A stretch of 64,000 nt of DNA, taken from the NCBI GenBank assembly GCA_001642415.1, contig LTDK01000172.1, positions 82,895 through 146,894 of the forward strand, given 5' to 3'. Positions within the stretch are counted from its first letter, which is position 1; each line of letters opens with the position of its first letter. Source of the DNA: Nematocida ironsii (lineage: Eukaryota; Microsporidia). The translations under genes and the position numbers were made by a program. The notes under the pieces were generated by a model. That model saw only the letters and a program-made list of their open reading frames with translations. It did no database searches and was not told the DNA's origin. This document shows positions 1-8,697 of the stretch, in pieces.

Positions 1-273
1 ATAAACCGATCGGCTTGGCATCGGAATATAAAAATCCGAAAGAATCGGAGTCATACACATACTTACACAGCCATAAATCGTTATTTCTGTAGTACTCTGC
101 ACAGCAATAAACATCTTAGAATCAACCCGTTTCTCTTCTAAATGAATCTCCTTCCTCTGCGGTGACTCTCTTAAATAAAGCGAATCTTCTGACCACGTGT
201 ACGACGCATACCCTCCCGGAAGAGAAATTATAGAAATACTTTTTAGTTTCTCCTTTATAAATAAATTATGCAT
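1..273 (-). CDS. 5' part of an unidentified protein, cut by the window edge
   Basis: Reading the minus strand from the ATG at 273-271, the frame stays open for all 91 codons to base 1, so this is the N-terminal part of a gene that continues outside the window. The visible residues include LPGGYASYTWSEDSLYLR and, further on, KMFIAVQSTTEITIYGC. This looks like alternating beta strands and could be the start of a beta-propeller or similar fold, but no family signature is clear. It is divergent from the hydrolase gene starting at 301, with only 27 bases between the two ATGs, so both promoters must overlap. There is no signal peptide or membrane span in the visible part. The open frame and sensible composition support a real gene; the function is unknown. 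Confidence 0.6.
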   Translation of the reverse strand, partial: MHNLFIKEKLKSISIISLPGGYASYTWSEDSLYLRESPQRKEIHLEEKRVDSKMFIAVQSTTEITIYGCVSMCMTPILSDFYIPMPSRSVY

Positions 274-300
274 AAGAATAAAAAAACAGAGTAAATATTT

Positions 301-1512
301 ATGCTGCAGAATGCATTATTGGGGATGAAGAAGGGGAAAGGTGCTTTAACTAATTATCGGCCTAATCCGTACAGTTTATTTTCTTTTGCGTCTACATTAA
401 CATTCTTTTCTATTATTTTGGGTATAAAGTGGGTTATTTTAATATACGTTCTGTACTACATAACTGCGTGTAAGAAGGTTATTCTGTACTACCAGGCAAC
501 AGAAAGTAATGCATTTATTGTTTCAAAGCTGAAGGGACTTGAGAAAGTGTTTTATCCACATATTTTATGGATTCTTCCACAGATTCAGACTGTATCGTAC
601 TTTGTACGCACACCATTACAACAGAGACATACACAAATAGAAATATCACAAGATGATGGTGGATCATTTGTGATTATGGTATATGAACCAGAAGTACTTG
701 CCACACATACGGTTATTGTACTGCACGGTCTTGGTGGATCGGCTAATTCAAAGAATGTAAGAATACTTGCATCACATCTTGTTAAGGAAGGATACAGAGT
801 GATCGGATTAAGTGCTCGTGGTACTATTAAGAAACTTAAAACACCAGTGTTCTTCCATATAGGGTGGAATAAGGATTTAGTCACTACGTTTAAGTACGCT
901 CTTAATACGTACAGTGGAAGTGTATCTGGTGTAGGGTTTAGTATGGGTGGTCATTGGCTGACAAAAACCTTTGGTGAGATGGACATGCACTTTACAGAAG
1001 ATGAAATTTCAAGAATAAAAGGGGGAATGGCAATTTCAATCCCATTTGATTTTGTAAAGATATCTGAGTATATGCAGAAACCAATCCCCAGGAGGATATA
1101 CAACCGAGAATTCGCCAGAAAAATACATAAATTCATACAAAGGAACAGAGACGTATTTGAAGAGAATGGGTACCCAGTTGATAAATTACTAAAAATGAAT
1201 ACGATGCATGAATTAGATATGGCACTTACTTCTAAAGTATTCGGTATCACAGACTTACAAGAATATTATCATAAAGAGTCCTGTGTAAATGTTATTCATA
1301 AGATTAGAAAACCATTCTTTATACTGAATTCAAAGGACGATCCGATTGTCCCACATTATACAATACCCATAAAGGAGTGTATGCAAAGTACTCATGTTAT
1401 ACTTGGTCTAACTGAGAGGGGTGGGCATATGGGCTTCTTAGGGTACTCAAATCATAAAAGTTATGCAGAAGATGCAGCAATTGAATTTATTTCAGTTATA
1501 TCTGCACTATAA
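301..1512 (+). CDS. alpha/beta hydrolase, ABHD1/2/3-type lipase or esterase
   Basis: This 403-residue protein has the layout of the ABHD1/2/3 (AB_hydrolase_4) family, membrane-anchored ester hydrolases acting on lipids or acyl esters. A hydrophobic stretch at about residues 30-58 is a likely N-terminal membrane anchor. The oxyanion region is LHGLGGSANS at 141-150. The nucleophile elbow is GFSMGG with Ser214. The acid is Asp346 or Asp347 in NSKDDPIVP, and the catalytic His is His376 in RGGHMGF. The triad is therefore complete and the enzyme is probably active. The ATG at 301 is the first codon of the frame and lies 27 bases from the divergent partial gene at the left edge. The exact substrate (acylglycerol, phospholipid or short ester) cannot be told from sequence. 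In a microsporidian it may help remodel lipids taken from the host, which is inference. Confidence 0.85.
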   Translation: MLQNALLGMKKGKGALTNYRPNPYSLFSFASTLTFFSIILGIKWVILIYVLYYITACKKVILYYQATESNAFIVSKLKGLEKVFYPHILWILPQIQTVSYFVRTPLQQRHTQIEISQDDGGSFVIMVYEPEVLATHTVIVLHGLGGSANSKNVRILASHLVKEGYRVIGLSARGTIKKLKTPVFFHIGWNKDLVTTFKYALNTYSGSVSGVGFSMGGHWLTKTFGEMDMHFTEDEISRIKGGMAISIPFDFVKISEYMQKPIPRRIYNREFARKIHKFIQRNRDVFEENGYPVDKLLKMNTMHELDMALTSKVFGITDLQEYYHKESCVNVIHKIRKPFFILNSKDDPIVPHYTIPIKECMQSTHVILGLTERGGHMGFLGYSNHKSYAEDAAIEFISVISAL

Positions 1513-1679
1513 AAGGAATTTTCAATTAAATATTCAAATTATCAGTTATTTTTAATAAATATAATTTATATTTTTATATTTTTATAAAAATGTATTCATT
1601 CTGTGTGTGATTCTGAATGGGTTTATAAATAAATAATTCATAAATAAGATTACAGTTATAATGACCATAAAACACCAGA

Positions 1680-2056
1680 AGTACACAGCAGGGAAATATA
1701 CCATAAGTACACAGCAGAGGTATATAACAAGAGGATGTGTGACAGGAGTATACGGAGTATACAGTAGGTGTATATAGTATGAGTATATAGTATGAGTATA
1801 TAGTATGAGAGTACATGGAAGGGGATATAGATATAGTAGGAGTATATCAGAAGTATACACCAGATGAGTATAACACGAGTATACAGCAGGTGGGTATAAC
1901 ACGAGTATATGACAGGTGTATATGACATAAGGGTATAATAGGAGTATACAGCAGAGGGTATAACACGAGTATACAGCAGGTGGGTATAACACGAGTATAT
2001 GACAGGTGTATATGACATAAGGGTATAATAGGAGTATACAGCAGAGGGTATAATAA
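1680..2056. repeat. degenerate GTATA-rich tandem array between convergent 3' ends
   Basis: The gap 1513-2093 separates the 3' ends of the hydrolase (+) and RPA1 (-). From about 1680 it is filled with short imperfect units such as GAGTATACAGCAG and GGTATAACACGAGTATA, mostly A, G and T on the plus strand. Within it, 1868-1963 and 1958-2053 are identical, a period of exactly 90 bases present just over twice. Long open frames on the minus strand (YTPVIYSCY-like translations) are a by-product of the repeat and are not called as genes. The part from 1513 to about 1680 is plain AT-rich DNA that probably holds the hydrolase 3' end. Confidence 0.9.
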
Positions 2057-2093
2057 GATGTGTGTTGGTGATTAAGTAAATTTAAGCTGTTTA

Positions 2094-5000
2094 TTATTCT
2101 ATGTTGTACCCTATCTCAGACATATTCGTACCGATCGGAATCGGTTTTCCTATAGTAAGACAAGATGATGGGTTAATTAAATTATCAACTGAACTGTCTA
2201 CGATCGTGTCTTTTATGAAGGTATACGCTGTTTCATAAGATATCCTCTGCATGGGAGATCCCATCAAATTAAATGCACCCCTGTTAAATGAAATAATTGT
2301 TCCTTTATGGGTCATGTAATCTGCAATGAGTGATAAGTGCCTGTAATCAATTGTTATACCGTACACTTCAAATACAGCAGAAATCTCTCTGATAATAGAA
2401 GATCGTGCTGCTTCTATCCCAAGTGTATTGAACATCTCCCAGATACTGTTTGATCTTACAGTGGTTATATCCATTAAGTCACACAGGAGTGAATCACCTA
2501 CCCGATCAAATAATGAATGTATACCACCCTGTTGTACGAAGTACTGGTCATTATTGTACGTACAACTCTCAAATGTAGCACCTGTCTCTAAATACATTTT
2601 ACTGAGTATACTCTCAATACGTGGCATGTAAAGTGTCTTATACGATGCAGATGTATGCAGGGTTATGTGAATTGTAGTTCCATCATTAATACAAGAAGGT
2701 TCTTCAATTTTATCATCTGAATTATTTTCTTCATGGTCGGATTCTTGTATTTCATCTTTTTTATCCTCATCTGTGGTTTCTTCATCTGAGACATCTTCAT
2801 TAGTGTCACTTGATGAGTCATCATTATTATCATTATTTAAGACTAAGTCTTTGAGTTCCTTTGAGGATTCAGTTATTTCCTGGGATGCCAGTGATTTAAA
2901 GAACATTTTCATGTTCTTACTGAATCGGACAAAGAATTCACTTCTTAAAGCACTCTCAACGGCATCTAATACTGCACTGAATGGGGTGATTGATATTTTT
3001 AATTGCTGTACTGGTGTAGTATTATACATCAGTACTTGTTCGGATAGTTTTATATTTGTGATAAGTGATAAAATACTCTTCCTACCTGAGACATTCAAGA
3101 TTTGTTCTTCCTCTGGGGTTGGTGGTCGTTTTGCTTGTACGGTCATAATTGGGGTTTTTATCTTTTTAGTGGCGTGCATGACTAACTCCTTAAGCCTGGG
3201 CATACCCAGAGTCACATTCTTTCCTCCAACACCGGCTAAATGGAAAGTGTTCAGTGTCATTTGTGTAGAGGGTTCTCCTACACTCTGTGCAGCAAGTACT
3301 CCAACTGCTTCACCTGGTTCTGCTGTACATTTTATGTACCTCTCCCATAAATTATCCTTTCTTATACTGCGCACAGATGATTTTAAGTACTTCTCAGAGA
3401 CTCTCCCTGTAATAGTACGCATATTGTACAACTCTCCAGTGGTTATATCCGGTACGTCACGTATCTTATTATCAGATATGCCGTGCTGGTTCTCATTGAA
3501 GAATTCGTGATTGTGCAGATATGCTGATTTCTCTGGATGAATACCATCCTCACCGTATACCATCTGAATAATAGAACCATCTGCATCCTTTACAGATCCA
3601 TCCACATCAATGCGGAGACCTTCTAAGTGCTTAATAAGACACCTCTGTAAGTATCCAGACCTGCTTGTTTTGACTGCAGTATCAATTAATCCTTCTCTTC
3701 CTGCCATACAGTGGAAGTAAAACTCTTCTGGATGAACTCCTGTTAAAAACCGCTGGGAAATGAACCCGTGCGCTCTTGGCGTATTCTCCAGTGGGTTGAA
3801 CGTGGGAAGAGTTCTCCCAGTGGGCATCATAGGCACTCGCATTCCTTCAAGTTCCTGCTGGCCAAGCATGGATATAATTTGACCTAAGTTCACTAAACTC
3901 CCCTTTGCACCAGAAGCCACCATAATATACATGCGGTTACTCTTTCCTTTTGTGCACAGACCAGTACTGGTTATATCAAGAACCTTTGATGAACACTCAC
4001 TCGTTGGCTTTCTCATTTCTGCATCTAATTCCTTTTTATCCTCTGGGATCTCTCCGATCGCAGAAATTCTAGAGACTTTCAAGAGATATTCTGGATTGTT
4101 CTCCAAGAACGTATTTGAAACAATACTTCCCTCAAGAAGTCCCTGCTCAATTTCTTGTTTCCTGCGGTGCTCAGCACTTTCAAATATTGCTAAGTCGTCC
4201 ATGGTACATGAATGTCCGAATACGATCAGTGCCCGGTTAAGAAGTCTCCCGATCGCAGTTAATAAATTATTACTCATTGTTCCCCCGTACTTCTCATTCA
4301 CTGCATGTGTCAGACCGTATGAGGAAGTTCCAATCTGTGACTTATCCAGGGATCCACAAATAACCACACCATTCCGGATTATAAACTGGTCACTTAACTT
4401 TGTCTTGCATGATATGCTTATGTCAATGCCTAAATTACGTATAACTCCTGTAATGCACTGATTTCCCGTATACTTCCTTACTGGTCTAAGAATTGCAGGC
4501 TGTTCCAGGACGTACTTCTTTATACTCGGAATATTCCCAAGTGCAGCTACAAGTAGCTGTGAATACTCGTCCTTCTCTATGAAAATATTCTTCTGTGAGA
4601 GAATTGCCCCCATAACCACATGGTCCTGTACATGGCCACGTACAGGTGATCCATTAGTGGCTGAAATAAAGCAGTGATTAGTCGAACATATTTCAGCTAC
4701 CTCTACTTGTGATGCAATATCCTGTGGGAAGTGTACATTCATCTCATCCCCATCAAAATCAGCATTGTACGAATTACAGTTAACATAATGAAGACGGATT
4801 GTCCTCTCCTTTGGAAGTACCTTTACTTTATGTCCCATCATACTTACTTTATGTAGGGATGGCTGTCTATTAACTAATACATTATCACCTGATCGCATAT
4901 GTCTCCATACTCTGCGAATATTTCCCTCTATTTTTTGTACATCAACCTCCCCAGTGAACACATCCTGGGCATCTTTGTCTGTGATAGAGTGCGCATTAAA

Positions 5001-6371
5001 TGACGTACACGTAAGTAATTGATTAGCCAGATGAATCCTCTTATCACGTGATATATACTTTAAACTGATAAGTCTGCCTGATGAATCCTCTACAAATTCA
5101 GCACCAGGATATTCCGGTCCATTAATCACTGCCTGCCTTAAACCTTCAATATTAACAGGAGATATCCCCACGGGAATGGTTAATTTAGATGCAAATTCAA
5201 TAGGAAGACCTACTTCATCCACACCAATCGCTGGATCAGGTGAAATAACCGATCGTGCAATATAATTAACCCTTTTCCCCATAATGTTCTTCCTGAATAT
5301 ACCATCCTTCTTCTCAATAAGTTGTTTCAGTCCCTGGACTTGTACTTTATTTGAGGATACCTCCCTGGCAGAGTACAGTTCACTAACCACCTCTTGTAAT
5401 TTTATGTAATTCGCAGTGACTGATTTAGCAGATCGATCCTCTAAATTAAATACATCTATGCATACACTGATAATGTTCTGGTACGCTACTGTCCTGGGAT
5501 TGGGTACGATCGATTCATTAGCAAGCTTATTCATGGGTCTGAGCTGATTAGGTGTCACTAGAATGACCTCAATGAAAAACATAGGCAGTAAGAAATTAAC
5601 TCCTTGAACTTTTCCATGCATATTCGGGAAGAGTTCTCCTAATAATTCTTCTTCATTCTGTGTGAGTTTCTGAACCATTTGGACAGCTTCTATTGGAAGT
5701 AATAATTCTTCCTTTATCACTGAAGGACCTTCTTTTAACTGAGTCTCTTTCTCAATGAGTATACGAAGGGATCCATTTGTTATTTTCCTCTCTGATGATC
5801 CACACCACATACACGCCTTATTCTGTAACCCAAAGAATCGGTTTCTTATGGCATGTGTTATTGTTTCTAATGAATTCTCTTTATGTAAAGTACTCTCTGT
5901 GATAGTATTCTTAAGAATCTTATTTACTTCCTTATACTTCATGTCCTTTAATAAATCACCAACTTGTGCTGCTTCTATTTCATATCCATACCTTGCCAGT
6001 CTAAGCTGTGCTGTATACCCTTCTGCTTCATCCTTACCCATACGGAATCTATAACAAACCGTACATGCTTGTTTAAGAACCTTTGTTAGTACGTCATACG
6101 TCATTGGATTATAAACAGGGAGTGGTAAGTCAATATGTCCAAAGTGTCCTAAGCACCTATTATACCCAAGATTACAACTCCCACAGGGTGATCCAGAATC
6201 CATTGCACCAAGTCTTGAATCATGCAGTCCCCCTACAACAGGATGTCCCATATCATCGTATAACATAGAATCAATCACTTTAAGAACACTTTCATTTTTA
6301 ATCTCTTGCGGTGTAAACATCTGCATATTTAGTCTCTGACCTCTGAACAGTAATGGTCTTTTCTTGTCCAT
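2094..6371 (-). CDS. RPA1: DNA-directed RNA polymerase I largest subunit
   Basis: This 1425-residue protein is the largest (beta-prime-like) subunit of RNA polymerase I, which makes the rRNA precursor in the nucleolus. The N-terminal zinc ligands are visible as C63-x2-C66-x6-C73-x2-H76 in the clamp, with the GHFGHIDLPLPVYNP signature typical of Pol I, and further CxxC pairs at 103-106 and in ACMWCGS. The catalytic loop NADFDGDEMN places the Mg-binding aspartates at 538, 540 and 542. VNRQPSLHK lies just before it, and the trigger-loop region has STQMTLNTFHLAGVGGKNVTLG. A long acidic Asp/Glu/Ser insert of about 60 residues in the jaw region near the C-terminus is characteristic of RPA1 and argues against Pol II or Pol III. 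There is no heptad CTD. The ATG at 6371 fits the family N-terminus. It shares a 351-base divergent promoter with the proteasome gene at 6723. Confidence 0.95.
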   Translation of the reverse strand: MDKKRPLLFRGQRLNMQMFTPQEIKNESVLKVIDSMLYDDMGHPVVGGLHDSRLGAMDSGSPCGSCNLGYNRCLGHFGHIDLPLPVYNPMTYDVLTKVLKQACTVCYRFRMGKDEAEGYTAQLRLARYGYEIEAAQVGDLLKDMKYKEVNKILKNTITESTLHKENSLETITHAIRNRFFGLQNKACMWCGSSERKITNGSLRILIEKETQLKEGPSVIKEELLLPIEAVQMVQKLTQNEEELLGELFPNMHGKVQGVNFLLPMFFIEVILVTPNQLRPMNKLANESIVPNPRTVAYQNIISVCIDVFNLEDRSAKSVTANYIKLQEVVSELYSAREVSSNKVQVQGLKQLIEKKDGIFRKNIMGKRVNYIARSVISPDPAIGVDEVGLPIEFASKLTIPVGISPVNIEGLRQAVINGPEYPGAEFVEDSSGRLISLKYISRDKRIHLANQLLTCTSFNAHSITDKDAQDVFTGEVDVQKIEGNIRRVWRHMRSGDNVLVNRQPSLHKVSMMGHKVKVLPKERTIRLHYVNCNSYNADFDGDEMNVHFPQDIASQVEVAEICSTNHCFISATNGSPVRGHVQDHVVMGAILSQKNIFIEKDEYSQLLVAALGNIPSIKKYVLEQPAILRPVRKYTGNQCITGVIRNLGIDISISCKTKLSDQFIIRNGVVICGSLDKSQIGTSSYGLTHAVNEKYGGTMSNNLLTAIGRLLNRALIVFGHSCTMDDLAIFESAEHRRKQEIEQGLLEGSIVSNTFLENNPEYLLKVSRISAIGEIPEDKKELDAEMRKPTSECSSKVLDITSTGLCTKGKSNRMYIMVASGAKGSLVNLGQIISMLGQQELEGMRVPMMPTGRTLPTFNPLENTPRAHGFISQRFLTGVHPEEFYFHCMAGREGLIDTAVKTSRSGYLQRCLIKHLEGLRIDVDGSVKDADGSIIQMVYGEDGIHPEKSAYLHNHEFFNENQHGISDNKIRDVPDITTGELYNMRTITGRVSEKYLKSSVRSIRKDNLWERYIKCTAEPGEAVGVLAAQSVGEPSTQMTLNTFHLAGVGGKNVTLGMPRLKELVMHATKKIKTPIMTVQAKRPPTPEEEQILNVSGRKSILSLITNIKLSEQVLMYNTTPVQQLKISITPFSAVLDAVESALRSEFFVRFSKNMKMFFKSLASQEITESSKELKDLVLNNDNNDDSSSDTNEDVSDEETTDEDKKDEIQESDHEENNSDDKIEEPSCINDGTTIHITLHTSASYKTLYMPRIESILSKMYLETGATFESCTYNNDQYFVQQGGIHSLFDRVGDSLLCDLMDITTVRSNSIWEMFNTLGIEAARSSIIREISAVFEVYGITIDYRHLSLIADYMTHKGTIISFNRGAFNLMGSPMQRISYETAYTFIKDTIVDSSVDNLINPSSCLTIGKPIPIGTNMSEIGYNIE

Positions 6372-6722
6372 TCTTTAAGTAAAAAAATATTTCTTAGAAT
6401 TTAACTGCACCATAAAAATATTCATTAGAAATATTTAATAATTTAACGTATTATAAATATAATCATAAGTATATACACATATTATACTGTATTATACATA
6501 TATTCATATGTATTATACTGTATTATACTGTATTATACTATGTGTATGAATATTCTTGTAATTTATTAAAAATAACGGATATTTCCTATTATGGATATAA
6601 TTACTCTTTTTAGTAATTAATTCATTATCTTATATCTATAAATAGAATATTTTATAAGTTATTTCCTAATTTATAATTTATTAATTATCCATATAAATAA
6701 ATTATTATTCTGTTCTTTATTT
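6372..6722. promoter_or_regulatory. shared divergent promoter region of RPA1 and proteasome alpha7
   Basis: This 351-base gap lies between two ATGs facing away from each other, so it must hold both promoters. It is over 80 percent A+T. At about 6485-6541 the ten-base unit TATTATACTG recurs about four times in tandem. A T-rich run (TTTTTTTAC on the minus strand) lies just upstream of the RPA1 start, as often seen at compact microsporidian start sites. No clear single TATA element can be chosen. Confidence 0.5.
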
Positions 6723-7436
6723 ATGTCACAAAGCATTGACGTAAGTGGGAGGTACACAGACACAGGAAATATCTTACAAATAGAATACGCCAGGAAAGCA
6801 GCAGCAAAAGGACATACAACAATAGGAATAAAGTATAAGGATGGTGTTATACTGGCAGTGGATAAGAAAGCACCTTCAAAATTAGTGGATATTAAGAAGC
6901 ACATGTTCATAGAAAGTATATCCGATGCATACGCACTGGCATATACAGGGATGGGTCATGATGCATTCGTATTAAAGCATGAAATTAAAAGGTACTGTAT
7001 AGAAGTATTACAAGCCAGGGAGAGAGAACCATTAGAGGAAGAAATGCTTGATCAGATAAGGATGTATTTAGTACACTTTACATCGTATATGTCATGGAGA
7101 CCTGTTGGGTGTGAATTCTTACTCTCATCACAGGGTTCACATGGTGTGAATTTATTCCACATTGATCCATCAGGTGCAGTGAATAAGTGCCGTGCTTATG
7201 CTGTTGGTCTTAATGCACAGGCTGCTAAGACTGAGTTAGAGAAGGTTCAGGATATTACCACACGGGATGATGCCGTACAAGCAGCTATTCGTGTACTTCA
7301 TTTATCAAAGGATGAACTTTCTGATGGATTATTTGTTATTGAGATGGTTGAAGTATCAAAGGATGATGGGATTAAACGGGTACCAGAGGAGGAGATTAAT
7401 TCAATTTCTGAAGGGTTTATTAGTGGGCATAACTAA
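6723..7436 (+). CDS. PRE10: 20S proteasome subunit alpha type 7 (PRE10/PSMA3-like)
   Basis: This 237-residue protein is an alpha-type subunit of the 20S proteasome, part of the outer ring that gates substrate entry. It begins with the alpha signature YTDTGNILQIEYARKAAAKG (residues about 11-30), in which the usual G-R-x-x-Q-V-E-Y pattern is modified. TTIGIKYKDGVILAVDKK and SKLV follow. SYMSWRPVGCEFLL and the AKTELEKV helix near 160 resemble subunit alpha7 (yeast Pre10, human PSMA3) more than the other six alpha types. The start ATG directly precedes the N-terminal gate residues. As in all alpha subunits there is no processed N-terminal Thr. It lies 371 bases upstream of the beta5 gene on the same strand, so two subunits of one particle are neighbours. 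The alpha class is certain; the exact alpha number is likely but not proven. Confidence 0.88.
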   Translation: MSQSIDVSGRYTDTGNILQIEYARKAAAKGHTTIGIKYKDGVILAVDKKAPSKLVDIKKHMFIESISDAYALAYTGMGHDAFVLKHEIKRYCIEVLQAREREPLEEEMLDQIRMYLVHFTSYMSWRPVGCEFLLSSQGSHGVNLFHIDPSGAVNKCRAYAVGLNAQAAKTELEKVQDITTRDDAVQAAIRVLHLSKDELSDGLFVIEMVEVSKDDGIKRVPEEEINSISEGFISGHN

Positions 7437-7807
7437 TGGATTATATTTTGATTATTTCGGGTTAATTCGGGTTATAATAAATTACATAATTAATGAATCA
7501 TTTACCATAAAGTTATACTACTTATCATGTATTGTGTATAAAGTAATTATCATATTATAGTACATTATATTACTTATCATACATTGTGTATAAAGTAATT
7601 ATCATACTATACTACTTATCATACATTATGTTATATATTATATTACTTATCATACATTATACCATATATTATATTACTTTATACTACTTATTACATATTG
7701 TGTTATAATTACTTATTCTGCTTGTGTATCGGGTTATATCGGGTTATTTCTATTATTTAAATTTATGCTAACTGCTGTATATATCCCGATTATTTTTTAT
7801 TTATATT
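7437..7807. promoter_or_regulatory. intergenic region with repeated CGGGTTAT elements before proteasome beta5
   Basis: This 371-base AT-rich gap carries two copies of the CGGGTTAT-type element just after the alpha7 stop (about 7454-7477) and two more at 7727-7748, which lie 60-80 bases upstream of the beta5 ATG. Between them are imperfect repeats of TTACTTATCATACATT and TGTGTATAAAGTAATTATCA (about 7510-7700), a diverged form of the minisatellite seen further along. No small gene is evident. Confidence 0.5.
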
Positions 7808-8452
7808 ATGTTTAGTGGTAAAGACAAGCTGTTCGCTTTGGATAAAGGTACAACCACAGCTTCATTCATTACAAAAGATGGAATTGTTGTGGCAGTAGAT
7901 TCCAGGGCCACATCTGGGTCGTATATCGCATCACAGACTGTTAATAAAGTCATACAAGTGAATAAATACTTGCTTGGTACCATGGCAGGTGGTGCAGCAG
8001 ATTGCTTCTACTGGGAAAGAGCCATGGGAAATTATGCCATGCAGCATGAATTAAAGTACGGTGAAAGAATCCCAGTGGCAGGTGCTGCTAAATACCTTTC
8101 TGCTACACTTAATGCATATAAAGGTCGTGGTTTATCCATAGGGAGTATGATATGTGGATGGGGTTCATCTGGTCCTGCTATTTATTACGTGGATGATTCA
8201 GGTAACTGTGTAAATGGTAAGTTATTCTCAGTTGGTTCAGGATCGCTGTTCGCTTACGGTATCTTAAACACAGGTTATAAATACGAAATGGATAAAGAAG
8301 ATGCAATTGAATTAGCCAGAAGGGCAATATTCCATGCTGGTCATAGTGATGCATATTCAGGTGGTACAGTAAATATTTACTTTATTGATGAGAATGGGTG
8401 GTGTAAGATTGATTCACAGGATGTATCCTGTTTATATGACAAGTATATGTAA
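7808..8452 (+). CDS. PRE2: 20S proteasome subunit beta type 5 (chymotrypsin-like)
   Basis: This 214-residue protein is the catalytic beta5 subunit of the 20S proteasome. A very short propeptide of 14 residues ends in Gly14, and Thr15 (in KGTTTASF) becomes the N-terminal nucleophile after self-cleavage. Relative to Thr1, Asp17 is residue 31 (AVDSRAT) and Lys33 is residue 47 (TVNKV), so the catalytic set is intact. LLGTMAGGAADC, GLSIGSMICGW, FSVGSGSLFAYG and HSDAYSGGTVN match beta5 closely and not beta1 or beta2. The yeast propeptide is about 75 residues, so the propeptide has been drastically cut, as is common in reduced genomes. The ATG at 7808 is the only sensible start. CGGGTTAT elements lie upstream and one lies directly after the stop codon. 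Confidence 0.95.
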   Translation: MFSGKDKLFALDKGTTTASFITKDGIVVAVDSRATSGSYIASQTVNKVIQVNKYLLGTMAGGAADCFYWERAMGNYAMQHELKYGERIPVAGAAKYLSATLNAYKGRGLSIGSMICGWGSSGPAIYYVDDSGNCVNGKLFSVGSGSLFAYGILNTGYKYEMDKEDAIELARRAIFHAGHSDAYSGGTVNIYFIDENGWCKIDSQDVSCLYDKYM

Positions 8453-8455
8453 TGG

Positions 8456-8645
8456 TATAACCCGAATTAACCCCTAAATTATTCTTAGTATAATTTTTAG
8501 TATTAAGCATAATTTACAGATAATTACATAAATTAAAAATATAAAACTCGTTCATTTTTATCTTTAATAAATTAAAACTGAACACTTTCAATAAAAATCA
8601 AATAAATTCGTATGTTTATATTTAGGGTTATATCGGGTTATATTA
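8456..8645. promoter_or_regulatory. cluster of ACCCGAA / CGGGTTAT elements
   Basis: A copy TATAACCCGAATTAACCCC starts at 8456, three bases after the beta5 stop. A double copy containing AGGGTTATATCGGGTTATA lies at 8622-8645, about 55 bases before the next ATG at 8698. The same short element recurs in many gaps of this window. Whether it is a promoter, a 3'-end signal or a DNA-binding site cannot be decided here. Confidence 0.45.
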
Positions 8646-8697
8646 TTAAACGTATTAATTAAATTTATTATTATGAATTTTTTATTTACCGATAAGC

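Noticed and set aside
1574..2018. Three overlapping Tyr/Ile/Leu-rich minus-strand frames
   Set aside because: They translate the GTATA repeat array and overlap one another.
2773..3510. 245-residue plus-strand frame opposite RPA1
   Set aside because: Shadow of the RPA1 coding strand; Ser/Leu-rich composition without motifs.
8622..8645. Interstitial telomere repeat (TTTAGGGTTA)
   Set aside because: Only one TTAGGG unit next to a CGGGTTAT element; not a tandem telomere array, better read as the recurrent motif.
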